Shown in pieces: positions 27,266 to 37,016 of a stretch of DNA of 64,000 bases. This DNA comes from an uncultured Tolumonas sp. (GTDB lineage Bacteria; Pseudomonadota; Gammaproteobacteria; Enterobacterales; Aeromonadaceae). The notes under the pieces are model-generated. The model was not told the origin of the DNA. It saw only the letters and a list, made by a program, of their open reading frames with translations, and ran no database searches. The position numbers were made by a program, and so were the translations under genes. The stretch's first letter is position 1. Every line of letters starts with the position of its first letter. The stretch lies in contig NZ_OY781378.1 in the NCBI RefSeq assembly GCF_963676665.1, positions 124,001 through 188,000 of the forward strand, in the 5' to 3' direction.

Positions 27266-28312
27266 ATGAAAGAACATCTGCAGCGATACAAACAGTATCT
27301 GCTTACCGGCGTGTCGCACGTTATCCCGTTCATTGCCAGCGGCGGGATCTTGATGGCGCTGGCGATCGCGTTTGCCCCGATGACGGCACAAGGGCCGAAT
27401 TTTGATAGCTCACCGGTGCTCAAATTGATTGTTGAGATCGGTAACTCGGCTTTTACGTTGCTGCTGCCTGTTCTGGCCGGTTATATCGCCTATGCGCGGG
27501 CAGGTAAACCGGCATTGGTGGCGGGTATGTTGGGCGGGCAGATCTCGTTAACCATTCATGCCGGTTTTCTGGGCGCGTTAGTCGCCGGGTTGCTGGCCGG
27601 TTGGGTGGTTGATGTACTGAAAAAAATGCCGGTACCGAAATCATTAAAACCGCTGATGCCGATTTTGATCATTCCGATTTTTTCGGCGTTGATTATTGGC
27701 GCGCTGATGTTTGAAGTGGTCGGAGTGCCGATCGCTAATCTGATGGTTTTTTTAGCGGAATGGCTGAAAACCATGGGGACCGCCAATGCGGTGGTGTTAG
27801 GCGCATTACTCGGCTCCATGATCGCATTTGATATGGGTGGCCCTATCAATAAAACGGCTTTTTTCTTTGGCTCAGCCATGATTGCAGAAGGTAACCCGAC
27901 CATCATGGGCGCGGTGGCGACAGCCATTTGTATTCCGCCGTTAGGGCTGGGGCTGGCGACGAAATTGAATAAAAAACTGTGGTCCAGCCAGGAACAAGAG
28001 GCGGGTTCGGCGGCACTGGCAATGGGTTGTATTGGCATCACCGAAGGGGCGATCCCGTTTGCGGCAGCCGATCCGCTGCGGGTGATCCCCAGTATTTGTG
28101 TTGGCTCGGCGGTTGGTAGTGTGATGGCCATGTTATCGGGCGTGGCCGACCACGCGCCACATGGCGGACCTATTGTTTTGCCAGTCATTGATAACCGTTT
28201 GATGTATTTAGTGTCTATCGCTGTCGGTGTCGTGGTGACGGCGTTATTGATTAATTTTCTGAAAGCACGTTCAGGCCAGCATGTTGAAACAACATCACCT
28301 GAACGTGTCTGA
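27266..28312 (+). CDS. PTS fructose-type transporter subunit EIIC
   Basis: This 348-residue membrane permease of the fructose PTS family begins MKEHLQRYKQYLLTGVSHVIPFIASGGI. Conserved GAxxGxxxAFDMGGPINKTAF and GCIGITEGAIPFAAADPLR segments are present. The open frame extends to 27050, but that part is not protein-like. The start at 27266, near GGAA, matches the family's N-terminus. It forms an operon with EIIB (17 bp gap) and the HPr-EI-EIIA fusion. Length and arrangement are like the E. coli Frw system. The sugar is unknown. Confidence 0.88.
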   Translation: MKEHLQRYKQYLLTGVSHVIPFIASGGILMALAIAFAPMTAQGPNFDSSPVLKLIVEIGNSAFTLLLPVLAGYIAYARAGKPALVAGMLGGQISLTIHAGFLGALVAGLLAGWVVDVLKKMPVPKSLKPLMPILIIPIFSALIIGALMFEVVGVPIANLMVFLAEWLKTMGTANAVVLGALLGSMIAFDMGGPINKTAFFFGSAMIAEGNPTIMGAVATAICIPPLGLGLATKLNKKLWSSQEQEAGSAALAMGCIGITEGAIPFAAADPLRVIPSICVGSAVGSVMAMLSGVADHAPHGGPIVLPVIDNRLMYLVSIAVGVVVTALLINFLKARSGQHVETTSPERV

Positions 28313-28329
28313 TCCTGGAGTATTTAAAC

Positions 28330-28629
28330 ATGAAAATTGTTGCCGTCACGGCTTGCCCGACGGGTATTGCGCATACCTATATGGCAGCGGAGAAATTACT
28401 CGCGACAGCCAAAGAGTTAGGGCATGACATTAAGGTCGAAACACAAGGTGCGATGGGCATCGAAAATGAGCTCACGCTGCATGATATTCGGGCGGCTGAA
28501 GTGGTGTTGATGGCGATCGATATTGTCATCGAAGGGGAAGAGCGTTTTGACGGTATGCGAGTTATCAAAGTGCCGATCCAGGATGCACTGAAAGATCCGA
28601 AAGCGGTATTTAAGCGACTGGAAGCCTGA
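28330..28629 (+). CDS. PTS fructose-type subunit EIIB
   Basis: This 99-residue fructose-type EIIB has the phosphorylated cysteine in VTACPTGIAHTYMAAE (Cys9). It accepts phosphate from the EIIA domain of the downstream fusion and passes it to the sugar bound by EIIC. CCTGGAG precedes the ATG. Confidence 0.93.
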   Translation: MKIVAVTACPTGIAHTYMAAEKLLATAKELGHDIKVETQGAMGIENELTLHDIRAAEVVLMAIDIVIEGEERFDGMRVIKVPIQDALKDPKAVFKRLEA

Positions 28630-28663
28630 TCTCCGGTTTATCTGGCTGGCCAGAGAGCACTCT

Positions 28664-31159
28664 ATGCGTAACTATAAGATCGAATATCGCTGCTTATTAC
28701 CTCATGGTTTGCATGCGCGCCCCGCGACGCAGCTGGAGGCGGTGTGTCAGCGTTTTTCGGCCACTATTGAATGGTGTAATCGGCGTAACGGCCGCTGTGC
28801 AAATGCCAAAAGTGTGTTGGCATTACTGAGCACCGATACCTTGTTTCGCGATGTGTGTGACATTGTGGTCTCTGGCCATGATGCACAACGTGCAGCGAAT
28901 TCATTACGTCATTTCTTACGCTATGAACTAAACGAGCAAGACGATAGCGCGGTGGGGCAAAACAGCTTTGTGGTGCCGCGTAACCTGCGGGCCAGTCACA
29001 GTCTGATCTTTCCTGGTCTGGTGGCGAATGCCGGATTTGCCCGTGGTCAGCTGGTGTTGTTTGACTCGCCAGAACCGAGCTTGCCGGTCGATTTACCGCT
29101 GGAAAAAACTGAAGAACAACAGCGGTTATTACAGTCAGCGCTAACCCAGTTACAACAGCAACTCAGCGCGCAATACCGGCAAGCCAGCACACAGACTGCG
29201 CAGATATTGCAGGCTCATTTATCGCTGCTGAGTGACATTACTTTTCAGCAAAAATTATCGGCGCTGTTGACTGATTCGCCAACGCTGGCACACGCCATCC
29301 TGCAGCTACAGCGAGACTATCAGACGCAATTTATGGCATCTGACAGCCCTTATTTGCAGGAACGCGAATTGGATCTGCGCGATCTTTGTCAGCAATTGCT
29401 GGTGTTGATTTATCCGACATGGGCGAAGGCGAAAACGTTACAGCTGCATACCGCCAGTGTCGTGCTGGCTGATGAGCTGACGCCCAGCCAGTTTTTATCG
29501 CTCGAGCGACCGCATTTACGGGCGTTGTTACTCACCAAAGCGGCACGTACATCACATGCGGTGATTTTGGCCCGAGCTGCCGGGATCCCGGTGCTGACCG
29601 GTATGTATGATAGTCGTCTGACTCTAGCGGCCGGGCAAATGGTGTGGGTTGATGCCAATGCTGGGTTTTGTTTGTTGCAGCCCGATGCCGTAGCGGAGCG
29701 TTATTATGCGTTAGATGAGCAGATCAAACTAAAACGGCTGCAGCAATTACAAATGCGTAGCCAGACGCCGGGTGTCAGTGCTGATGGGCAACGCTTAGAG
29801 ATTGCTGCCAATATCGCTTCGGCGTCAGATACGCTGCTTGCGTTTCAATCTGGCGCGGAAGGCATCGGTCTGTTTCGTACTGAAATGCTGTTTATGGATC
29901 GGGAGCAACCCCCGGATGAAGAGGAGCAGTATCAGGCCTATGTTGCGGTATTAACGGCAGCAGCCGGCAAGCCGGTGATCATTCGTACCTTCGATATTGG
30001 TGGCGACAAACCGGTGACTTATCTGCCAGCAATCGCAGAAACCAACCCCTATCTCGGTTTACGCGGCATCCGCCTTTACCCTTATCAGGAAACCTTATTT
30101 CGTACTCAGCTCCGTGCACTATTGCGAGCTGCCGTGCATGGCCCGTTAAAAGTCATGTTGCCGATGGTGTTACAACCCGAAGAAGTCATCTGGGCGCGGC
30201 AGTTAATGGCTGAAGAGCAGGCGGTATTACAATCAGCGCATATTCCTCATGCGCAATTTTTACTCGGTATCATGCTGGAGATCCCCGCTGCGGCATTACA
30301 AATCAGCGCCTTTTGTCCGTTGGTCGATTTCTTCAGTATTGGCAGTAACGATCTCACGCAATATTTACTGGCTGTGGATCGCAATAACCCGCAGGTCGCA
30401 CGTTATTACCAAACTGCACATCCGGCGTTATGGATCTTATTACGGCAAATGGTCTTGCAGGCGCATCAACACGGTCGCTGGATCGGCTTATGTGGCGAAT
30501 TGGCCAGTGATCGACGCTTCCTACCGCTGTTACTGGGCTTAGGGCTGGATGAACTGAGTCTGGCGACACCGCAGATTGCCGAAACGAAGGCGTTATTATC
30601 GCAATTAAATGCCGGGCAATGCCGTGAATTACTGGCCGAGGTTTGTGCCTGTGCCAACAGTGAACAGGTGTTGGCGAGCTTAAATACTGGCTCGGTGGCT
30701 GCAGTGCGTTCCATGCTGAGTGAAGAGTGCATGACTTTACAGGCTGATTGGCGCAACAAAGCCGAAGTGCTGAAAGGGATGGTGGACACGCTCTGGCTGG
30801 CAGGGCGAACCCAGCAATCGTTACAGTTGGAAGAAACACTCTGGCAACGCGAAGAAGCTTATTCGACCGGGCTTGGGCATGGTATTGCCATCCCGCATGC
30901 GAAAACCGATGTTATTGAGCATTCGGCGATCAGTATTGCCCGATTAGCTCATCCGGTGGATTGGGGCTCGTTAGATGGTCAGCCGGTTGATTTAGTGATC
31001 ATGCTGACGTTGAATGCGCAGCAAGGTGCCGATGAGCATCTGCGTATTTTTTCACGCTTAGCCCGTCGCATGATGTATGACGAATTCCGGCAACAATTGC
31101 GTCAGGCACCCAATGCGGCTGCGTTGTGTGCGTTGTTGCAACAAGAATTGGAGATGTAG
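28664..31159 (+). CDS. Multiphosphoryl transfer protein (HPr-EI-EIIA fusion)
   Basis: This 831-residue protein fuses a complete soluble PTS phosphorelay. HPr is at about residues 1-90 (LPHGLHARPAT, His17). Enzyme I is at about 115-670 (ARTSHAVILARAAGIPVLTG with His298; FRTEMLFMDR; GLCGELASD with the conserved Cys). The fructose-type EIIA is at about 685-831 (GIAIPHAKTD, His745). Length and order equal the E. coli FryA and PtsA/FrwA proteins. It lets this sugar system run from PEP independently of general PtsI/PtsH. Confidence 0.93.
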   Translation: MRNYKIEYRCLLPHGLHARPATQLEAVCQRFSATIEWCNRRNGRCANAKSVLALLSTDTLFRDVCDIVVSGHDAQRAANSLRHFLRYELNEQDDSAVGQNSFVVPRNLRASHSLIFPGLVANAGFARGQLVLFDSPEPSLPVDLPLEKTEEQQRLLQSALTQLQQQLSAQYRQASTQTAQILQAHLSLLSDITFQQKLSALLTDSPTLAHAILQLQRDYQTQFMASDSPYLQERELDLRDLCQQLLVLIYPTWAKAKTLQLHTASVVLADELTPSQFLSLERPHLRALLLTKAARTSHAVILARAAGIPVLTGMYDSRLTLAAGQMVWVDANAGFCLLQPDAVAERYYALDEQIKLKRLQQLQMRSQTPGVSADGQRLEIAANIASASDTLLAFQSGAEGIGLFRTEMLFMDREQPPDEEEQYQAYVAVLTAAAGKPVIIRTFDIGGDKPVTYLPAIAETNPYLGLRGIRLYPYQETLFRTQLRALLRAAVHGPLKVMLPMVLQPEEVIWARQLMAEEQAVLQSAHIPHAQFLLGIMLEIPAAALQISAFCPLVDFFSIGSNDLTQYLLAVDRNNPQVARYYQTAHPALWILLRQMVLQAHQHGRWIGLCGELASDRRFLPLLLGLGLDELSLATPQIAETKALLSQLNAGQCRELLAEVCACANSEQVLASLNTGSVAAVRSMLSEECMTLQADWRNKAEVLKGMVDTLWLAGRTQQSLQLEETLWQREEAYSTGLGHGIAIPHAKTDVIEHSAISIARLAHPVDWGSLDGQPVDLVIMLTLNAQQGADEHLRIFSRLARRMMYDEFRQQLRQAPNAAALCALLQQELEM

Positions 31160-31202
31160 TATTTTCCTTTTAATGAGCGTGCTTTTTAATGTGTGTCTTT
31201 CG

Positions 31203-31227
31203 GCGGATCGTTCGATCCGCTATTTTT
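31203..31227 (+). terminator. Terminator after the HPr-EI-EIIA gene
   Basis: GCGGATC (31203-31209) and GATCCGC (31214-31220) form a stem with a GTTC loop, followed by TATTTTT. It overlaps the last bases of the converging AraC gene. Confidence 0.75.
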
Positions 31228-32074
31228 CCAACCGATATTCCGTCGGGGTGCGACCGGTCTTTTTCTTAAATACCCGGCAAAAATAGTTGGTGTCTCGAAA
31301 ACCGCAGCGATGCGCGATCTCTTCTAAATGCATCGGGTAACGGCGCAACATAAATTTAGCGCGGTCGATGCGCACATACACCATGTAGTCGGCAAAATTC
31401 ATGTGGCCTTGCTGGCGGAACAAACGGGAGAGGTGGTTGGGGCTGATATTAAACCGATCCGCCACTGAGTCGCGGTTAATGGCTTTATGAAAGTTTTCCT
31501 GCACGTAGATACAGATCCGCTGAAACACACTGTGCGCACGTTGGTATTTATCCGGCAGTGGCTGGCGCAATAATTCCTGCGTAAAGGTCAGCACCGTCAT
31601 GAGCTGCAATTGCAGGCTGCGTGGCGCCTCAAGTTCGGATTGCTGCAGATCACTCAGTGCTTGCAACATGCTGTGCACCGGGCTTTTCGCCGACAGCGGG
31701 TAACTGTGTTTTTGTACGTCGATAAAACTCTGTTGCTGTTGGCTCCAGTTGACCAGACTTAAACCTAACTGGCGGCGGCCAAATAACAGGCTTAATACGC
31801 AGACATCTTCCTGCCACAGCGGTTTATTCCAGCAGTTGGCGGGCACAAACAAAAACTGGCCGGTGCTCAGCCGATGTTCAATTTTATCGCCATGACTGTC
31901 GCACAGCACGTTCTGATAATTACCGGATAACACCCATTCCAGCCGGGGGAAGGTGACCTGAAACGCATACAGTGGCGGCAGGCACGTATCATAGGCATAG
32001 ACCAACTGATGCGTGTGTTCCGAGAGTTCCTCTTCGGTGACGGCACTAAATATATCCTGAAATACCTGCTGCAT
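31220..32074 (-). CDS. AraC-family transcriptional regulator
   Basis: This 284-residue protein has an N-terminal cupin-like sugar-sensing part and two C-terminal helix-turn-helix motifs (INRDSVADRFNISPNHLSRLFRQ and LEEIAHRCGFRDTNYFCRVFKK, ending GRTPTEYR). E. coli keeps similar AraC regulators (YijO, YpdC) beside the Frw and Fry PTS genes, so this one probably controls the adjacent fructose-type PTS operon. It converges on that operon. Confidence 0.88.
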   Translation of the reverse strand: MQQVFQDIFSAVTEEELSEHTHQLVYAYDTCLPPLYAFQVTFPRLEWVLSGNYQNVLCDSHGDKIEHRLSTGQFLFVPANCWNKPLWQEDVCVLSLLFGRRQLGLSLVNWSQQQQSFIDVQKHSYPLSAKSPVHSMLQALSDLQQSELEAPRSLQLQLMTVLTFTQELLRQPLPDKYQRAHSVFQRICIYVQENFHKAINRDSVADRFNISPNHLSRLFRQQGHMNFADYMVYVRIDRAKFMLRRYPMHLEEIAHRCGFRDTNYFCRVFKKKTGRTPTEYRLEK

Positions 32075-32285
32075 GATCTATTCTCAAATAAGGTCGTACA
32101 TATTGTAACGCAACCGTTTTTCTGTGCATTGCGTCTTGTCAGAGAAAGTTATATCGTTGCGGCGATTATGGAGGTTGGTTAATCGACCAATTGTTCAACT
32201 GTAATCAGTGTCAGTATCGCCGTGGTGACACCGTGTCTTTGCGTTCATGGTGTAATGACAACAATGATGTAAGGGAAGGGCTCGT

Positions 32286-32813
32286 ATGAAATTTAAATTT
32301 GGTGTGGTTTTGAGCGTTGCTGCGGCAATGTTCGTAGCTTCTGGTTGTGCTGACAACTATTCCGGCAATACCTATCAGTCGAATCGTGCCGGCATCGTAC
32401 AAAACGTCAGTTACGGTACTGTAACCAACATCCGTCAGGTTGCGATTCAAGATGACAGCAGCAATATGCCAATCGGCGCGGTTGCTGGTGCGGTTGTGGG
32501 TGGTCTGTTAGGTCATTCTGTCGGTGGTGGTACTGGTAAGAAACTGGCTACCGTGGGTGGTGTGGTTGCTGGTGGTCTGGCGGGTAACGCCATTCAGAAT
32601 CAGACTGGTAAAACCACCGGTATGGAAGTCGAAATTCGTCTGGATAATGGCCAGACTATCGCCGTCGTACAAAAAATGGATCCTAATTTCCAGATCGGTT
32701 CCCGCGTTCGTTTAGTGGATGCTGGTGGCCGTACTACTGCGTCACTGGTTAGCAATGTGAACTCTGGCTATGCAGCCCCAGTGGTTCAGCAAGGTTATGC
32801 ACCAGTTCAGTAA
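32286..32813 (+). CDS. slyB: SlyB-like outer-membrane lipoprotein with glycine zipper
   Basis: This 175-residue protein has a signal peptide with lipobox VASGC (Cys21) and a glycine-zipper segment GAVAGAVVGGLLGHSVGGG followed by VGGVVAGGLAGNAI. A C-terminal domain EVEIRLDNGQTIAVVQ then follows. This is the SlyB/Pcp family pattern (E. coli SlyB has 155 residues). GAAGGG lies before the ATG. SlyB stabilises outer-membrane protein complexes under envelope stress; this role is inferred here. Confidence 0.86.
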   Translation: MKFKFGVVLSVAAAMFVASGCADNYSGNTYQSNRAGIVQNVSYGTVTNIRQVAIQDDSSNMPIGAVAGAVVGGLLGHSVGGGTGKKLATVGGVVAGGLAGNAIQNQTGKTTGMEVEIRLDNGQTIAVVQKMDPNFQIGSRVRLVDAGGRTTASLVSNVNSGYAAPVVQQGYAPVQ

Positions 32814-32833
32814 TTTTCTTATCTGCTGATATT

Positions 32834-32874
32834 TAAACCCGCCAACTGTAGATAACAATTGGCGGGTTTGTTTT
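32834..32874. terminator. Terminator between slyB and the ROK kinase gene
   Basis: The stem AAACCCGCCAA/TTGGCGGGTTT with a 13-base loop is followed by TTTGTTTTA on the plus strand. It may also serve the converging operon. Confidence 0.7.
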
Positions 32875-33778
32875 ATGCAAGACTGGGTAACCAGGCGGCA
32901 CCGCGTACTCCACTGCTATCGCCGTGTCTGGCTTTGACTATCTGGGTGTTGCAGTGATCAGAAAATACATACGGCAATACCGCTGTCGGTAGATCCTGAT
33001 ATAACGATTCCACATTTGATAATCCACCACCTAACACAATGACATGGGGATCAATCAGGTTGATCACGCTGGCCAGACTACGCCCTAGGGCATCCAGCAG
33101 GTGCTGGTAATGTTGTTCTGCCCGCACATCCCCTTGCTGTTTGGCCGCCATGATCTGTGCTGAATCCAGTTGTGTATTGTGGAGTTGGTTAAAGCGCGAA
33201 GCAAAACCGGTCCCGGACACAAAACGTTCCAGGCAGTTACTCCGGCCACAGTAACAAGGCTGTGACAGGCCATCTTTTTCCGGTAAATAACCCGGTAATG
33301 TGTTATGTCCCCACTCACCGGCAATGGCATTCGGGCCACTGAGTAGCTGTTTATTGACCACGACGCCGCCACCACAACCGGTGCCTAAGATGGCGCCAAA
33401 TACGGTTTTGCCTTCTTTTCCGGCCCCATCGACTGCTTCCGATAACGCAAAACAATCGGCATCATTGGCGAGTGCCACTGGCTGATTTAAGCGCTGTTCC
33501 AGATCTGCCTGCAGATCTTCACCATTCAGGATCAGAATATTGGAATTCTTGATCCGGCCGGTATCCGGGCTGATGGCGCCGGGTAAGCCGATGCCCACGG
33601 AAAACGGTTGTTTAAACTCAACACGATATTGTGTGATTAATGCAGTGACCCCAGACAAAAAATCAGCATAGTGCTGATTGGGGGTAGGTATGCGCTGACG
33701 TAACAGGCACTGGCCTTGTTCATTCAGCAGTTGAGCTTCGATCTTGGTGCCACCAATATCCAGACCTAATCGCAACAT
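32873..33778 (-). CDS. ROK-family sugar kinase (fructokinase/glucokinase-like)
   Basis: This 301-residue ROK kinase has the phosphate loop LGLDIGGTKIEAQL, the catalytic Asp in LANDADCFALSEAVDGA, LGTGCGGGVV, and the zinc motif GHN...CYCGRSNCLE. The ending KARHGDSSGVRGAAWL is most like E. coli Mak. GGAGA precedes ATG 33778; a longer frame upstream is rejected. It is last in the PTS operon. The phospho-beta-glucosidase releases one free sugar per disaccharide, so phosphorylating that glucose is the likely role (inference). Confidence 0.85.
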   Translation of the reverse strand: MLRLGLDIGGTKIEAQLLNEQGQCLLRQRIPTPNQHYADFLSGVTALITQYRVEFKQPFSVGIGLPGAISPDTGRIKNSNILILNGEDLQADLEQRLNQPVALANDADCFALSEAVDGAGKEGKTVFGAILGTGCGGGVVVNKQLLSGPNAIAGEWGHNTLPGYLPEKDGLSQPCYCGRSNCLERFVSGTGFASRFNQLHNTQLDSAQIMAAKQQGDVRAEQHYQHLLDALGRSLASVINLIDPHVIVLGGGLSNVESLYQDLPTAVLPYVFSDHCNTQIVKARHGDSSGVRGAAWLPSLA

Positions 33779-33861
33779 ATTGTTCTCCGGTTCAATACGC
33801 CTGAAAAAGCGGTACTCCGGCGGGAATAACACCGGAGTACCGAAAGACGCACAGTCAGTCG

Positions 33862-34179
33862 TTACGGTCTGACGGCATTCTGTCTGTAAACATCCACCAG
33901 TTCGGTGATCAACTCTTTCGCCAAAATCGAGGTCATCAGATGATCTTGCGCATGCACCATCACCAGGGTCATTTTGGTTTTGCCTTCACCTTCATCGGCT
34001 TCAATCAGCTGGGTTTGCACCGCATGCGCTTCACGGGCATAGGTATTGGCTTCTTTTAACAACGAATCGGCTTCCACAAACTGGCCTTGCTTAGCCTGAT
34101 GTAAGGCTTCAAAACAGAGACTGCGTGATTGACCGGCATTCACAATGATGCCCATGACTGCTTCTTCTAAATCCAACAT
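33862..34179 (-). CDS. PTS lactose/cellobiose-type subunit EIIA (locus 1)
   Basis: This 105-residue helical EIIA of the Lac family begins MLDLEEAVMGIIVNAGQSRS. The active-site segment is VMVHAQDHLMTS, preceded by the acidic EADEGEGKTKM. The start at 34179 follows AAGGAAAG; the frame upstream runs into the glucosidase gene. It phosphorylates EIIB of the same operon. The paralogue at 54991 is closely similar. Confidence 0.92.
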   Translation of the reverse strand: MLDLEEAVMGIIVNAGQSRSLCFEALHQAKQGQFVEADSLLKEANTYAREAHAVQTQLIEADEGEGKTKMTLVMVHAQDHLMTSILAKELITELVDVYRQNAVRP

Positions 34180-34189
34180 TTTTCTTTCC

Positions 34190-35572
34190 TTAAAAACCGT
34201 TATTGCGGGAGACATCGGCGAACCATTCGCCACTCTTTTTCACCGTGCGTTTTTGCGTTGCCAGATCGAGTTGCACAAAACCGTAGCGGTTTTTGTAGGC
34301 GTTGCTCCACGACCAGTTATCGATAAAGGTCCACAGGTGATAGCCCTTACAGGCGCAGTTTTCGCTGATCCCTTTGTGTAACCATTGCAGGTGATTGCGG
34401 ATAAAATCGATGCGGTAGGCATCCTGGATCTGACCATCAACGAGGAATTTTTCTTCCCCTTCGACACCCATACCGTTTTCCGAAATGTAAGAAGGAATGT
34501 TGCCGTAGTTGTCGCGCAGGTTGGTCAGAATGTCGTAGATGCCTTTTTCGTAGATCTCCCAACCGCGATGCGGGTTCATCTTGCGGCCTGGCATTTCGTA
34601 ATAATCGAAGAACCATTCCGGCATAAATGGGCTGCCCGGGTTCACCGCATTAGCACGGGCCTTCACGCGGCGTGGCTGGTAATAATTCACCCCCAGCAAA
34701 TCGACTTTGCCTTGTGCCAGCAGTTCGGCATCACCCGCTTCACAGTGCGGCAACTGATCATATTGTTTGAGCAGTTCCACCAATTCCGCCGGGTATTCGC
34801 CTTTTACGGCCGGGTCGAGAAAGCTGCGGTTAAAGAACAGATCAGCAATCTTCGATGCCTGTAAATCAGCCGGATGTTGCGAGCGCGGGTAAGATGGCGT
34901 CAGGTTCAGCACGATACCGATCTGACCTTCCAGTTGCAGTGCACGGTAGCGTTGTACAGCTTTGGCGTGCGCCAGCATGGTGTGATACGCCACGGTGGCG
35001 GCTCGGCGGAAATCGACCACGTTCGGGTAATGGAAGTCATACAGGTAACCACCTTCCACCGGCACGATCGGCTCATTGAAGGTGAACCAGAATTTCACTT
35101 TGCCGCCAAACAGACGGAAACAGGTTTCTGCAAAGTCGGCGTAAGCATCAACCACTTCACGACTTTCCCAACCGCCTTTTTCCTGCATACACATCGGCAT
35201 GTCGAAATGGAACAGATTGATAAAAGGCTCAATGCCATTCGCTAACAGCTCATCCAGCATGTCGTTATAAAATTTGACTGCTAACGGATTCACGTCACCC
35301 GTACCATTCGGAATCAAACGTGCCCAGGCAATCGAGGTGCGGAAAGTGTTGTGATTCAGCTGTTTCATCAGCTGGATGTCACTGCGGAAATTGTCGTAAA
35401 ACGTCGAGGTTTCTTGCGGGCCGACCTGATTAAAAAAACGGTTAGGCGATTCGTTAAACCACTGATCCCAGATGGTCGGTGATTTGCCATCACGCAGGGT
35501 GGCACCTTCAGATTGTGGACCGGACGAGGCGCTGCCCCACCAGAAATTTTCCGGAAATTGGTATTTCATCAT
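34190..35572 (-). CDS. 6-Phospho-beta-glucosidase, GH1 (locus 1)
   Basis: This 460-residue GH1 enzyme hydrolyses phosphorylated cellobiose-type sugars in the cytoplasm to glucose and glucose 6-phosphate. The acid/base Glu is in FTFNEPIVPVEGG and the nucleophile in YISENGMGVEG. Ser replaces the usual Glu in NWSWSNAYKNRYG, the mark of phospho-sugar GH1 enzymes. ATG 35572 and the adjacent ATG 35569 are both possible. A hairpin lies between EIIC and this gene. Confidence 0.92.
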   Translation of the reverse strand: MMKYQFPENFWWGSASSGPQSEGATLRDGKSPTIWDQWFNESPNRFFNQVGPQETSTFYDNFRSDIQLMKQLNHNTFRTSIAWARLIPNGTGDVNPLAVKFYNDMLDELLANGIEPFINLFHFDMPMCMQEKGGWESREVVDAYADFAETCFRLFGGKVKFWFTFNEPIVPVEGGYLYDFHYPNVVDFRRAATVAYHTMLAHAKAVQRYRALQLEGQIGIVLNLTPSYPRSQHPADLQASKIADLFFNRSFLDPAVKGEYPAELVELLKQYDQLPHCEAGDAELLAQGKVDLLGVNYYQPRRVKARANAVNPGSPFMPEWFFDYYEMPGRKMNPHRGWEIYEKGIYDILTNLRDNYGNIPSYISENGMGVEGEEKFLVDGQIQDAYRIDFIRNHLQWLHKGISENCACKGYHLWTFIDNWSWSNAYKNRYGFVQLDLATQKRTVKKSGEWFADVSRNNGF

Positions 35573-35626
35573 TATTATCTCTTTTCAAAACTTAGACGCT
35601 ATGCAGATAGCGAATACAGATAGAGG

Positions 35627-35657
35627 GTGCGGATGACAGGGGGGCTGCCATCCGCAC
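35627..35657. other. Intercistronic hairpin between EIIC and phospho-beta-glucosidase
   Basis: GTGCGGATG (35627-35635) pairs with CATCCGCAC (35649-35657), with an inner CAG/CTG. No T-run follows on the minus strand. A weaker GGCTGC/GCAGCC stem sits at the same place in locus 2. Differential mRNA decay is a likely role. Confidence 0.55.
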
Positions 35658-35671
35658 GGGGTAACAAGGTT

Positions 35672-36991
35672 TTAAGCAGTGACTGGCTGGCCGGCGTGCG
35701 CTTCAGCGGCAGTATCTTCTTCCTGTTTCAGCAAAGTACGTTCGTAGGCTTTCAGGAATGGGTAATACATAACAGCAGACATCACCATACAAACCAGACA
35801 CATGATCACCGGGCTAAAGGCCCAGTTAGCAGCCCAGGATGCACCCAGTGGTGCCGGGCTGGTCCACGGTGTCAGTGACACGACGCGCGCCACTAAACCC
35901 ATGCTGGTAGCAACATAAGCCAGCACCGCATTCACCATCGGCACCAGAATGAACGGCAGGAAAAACACTGGGTTCATCACGATTGGCGCACCGAACAGGA
36001 TCGGTTCGTTGATGTTAAACAGACCTGGTACCACACCCATTTTGCCAATGGTGCGCAGGTGAATGGCTTTACTGCGCAGCAGCAGGAAGGCCAGTGGCAG
36101 GGTTGAACCAACACCACCGATCAGCAGATAGTGATCCCAGAAACCTTGCAGATAGATATGGGTTAATTCACCACCGGAAGCCAGTGCCGCCTGGTTTTCC
36201 GCCAGATTGGCCATCCAGAATGGATTCATGATACCGGTGACGATCAGTGCGCCGTGAATACCGGCAAACCACAAAACCTGACAGATAAACAAAGAGATCA
36301 GAATGGCTGGCAAGCTGTCAGAAGCGGATACCAATGGTTTCACCAGAGACATGATCGCTTGAGGCAGGATCATGCCGGTTTCGCTTTCGATAAACAGATT
36401 CAGCGGGTGCAGGGTCAGAATGATCGCCAATACCGGGATCAACACTTCAAATGAACGTGCGACACCAGTAGGCACTTGTTCTGGCAGACGGATGGTGATG
36501 TTTTTACGTTTCAGGAACGCATACACCTCGGTGGAATAGATCGCACAGATCAGCGCGGTAAAGATCCCTTGACCCGAGAAATATTGCGTTGAAATAGAAC
36601 CATCTTTAATGGGGGCTGCGACCAACAAGAAAGACATCAGTGACAACAAACCGGTGGTGATGGGGTCCAGTTTATAGTGACGACCTAAACTGGCGGCAAC
36701 ACCCACGGAAATGAACAGGGTCATCACACCCATACTGAGTTGGAAAGGCAACAACAGCTGGTTTTGATAGGTTTTGGCAAAATCGAGCCACGCCCGCGCA
36801 AAGCCCCATTTGGTTTCCGGATCAAACGGTGGAAAAATAAATACCAGCATGAAACTACCGACAATCATAAACGGCAGTGCAGCGATAAAACCATCACGGA
36901 TAGACGTGATGTATTTCTGTTGCCCCAGTTTGGCGGCCAGTGGCGTGACTGTGTCTTCAATCATCGTCACCATTTTGTCATATGCACTCAT
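35672..36991 (-). CDS. PTS lactose/cellobiose-type subunit EIIC (locus 1)
   Basis: This 439-residue membrane permease has about ten hydrophobic segments and the CelB/ChbC signatures SIRDGFIAALPFMIVGSFMLVF, WFAGIHGALIVTGIMNPFW and FNINEPILFGAPIVMNP (with the conserved NEP). It takes up beta-glucosides and phosphorylates them together with EIIB (25 bp upstream) and EIIA. Confidence 0.94.
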   Translation of the reverse strand: MSAYDKMVTMIEDTVTPLAAKLGQQKYITSIRDGFIAALPFMIVGSFMLVFIFPPFDPETKWGFARAWLDFAKTYQNQLLLPFQLSMGVMTLFISVGVAASLGRHYKLDPITTGLLSLMSFLLVAAPIKDGSISTQYFSGQGIFTALICAIYSTEVYAFLKRKNITIRLPEQVPTGVARSFEVLIPVLAIILTLHPLNLFIESETGMILPQAIMSLVKPLVSASDSLPAILISLFICQVLWFAGIHGALIVTGIMNPFWMANLAENQAALASGGELTHIYLQGFWDHYLLIGGVGSTLPLAFLLLRSKAIHLRTIGKMGVVPGLFNINEPILFGAPIVMNPVFFLPFILVPMVNAVLAYVATSMGLVARVVSLTPWTSPAPLGASWAANWAFSPVIMCLVCMVMSAVMYYPFLKAYERTLLKQEEDTAAEAHAGQPVTA

Positions 36992-37016
36992 TGCATCATC
37001 CTTTGGCGTAGTGTGT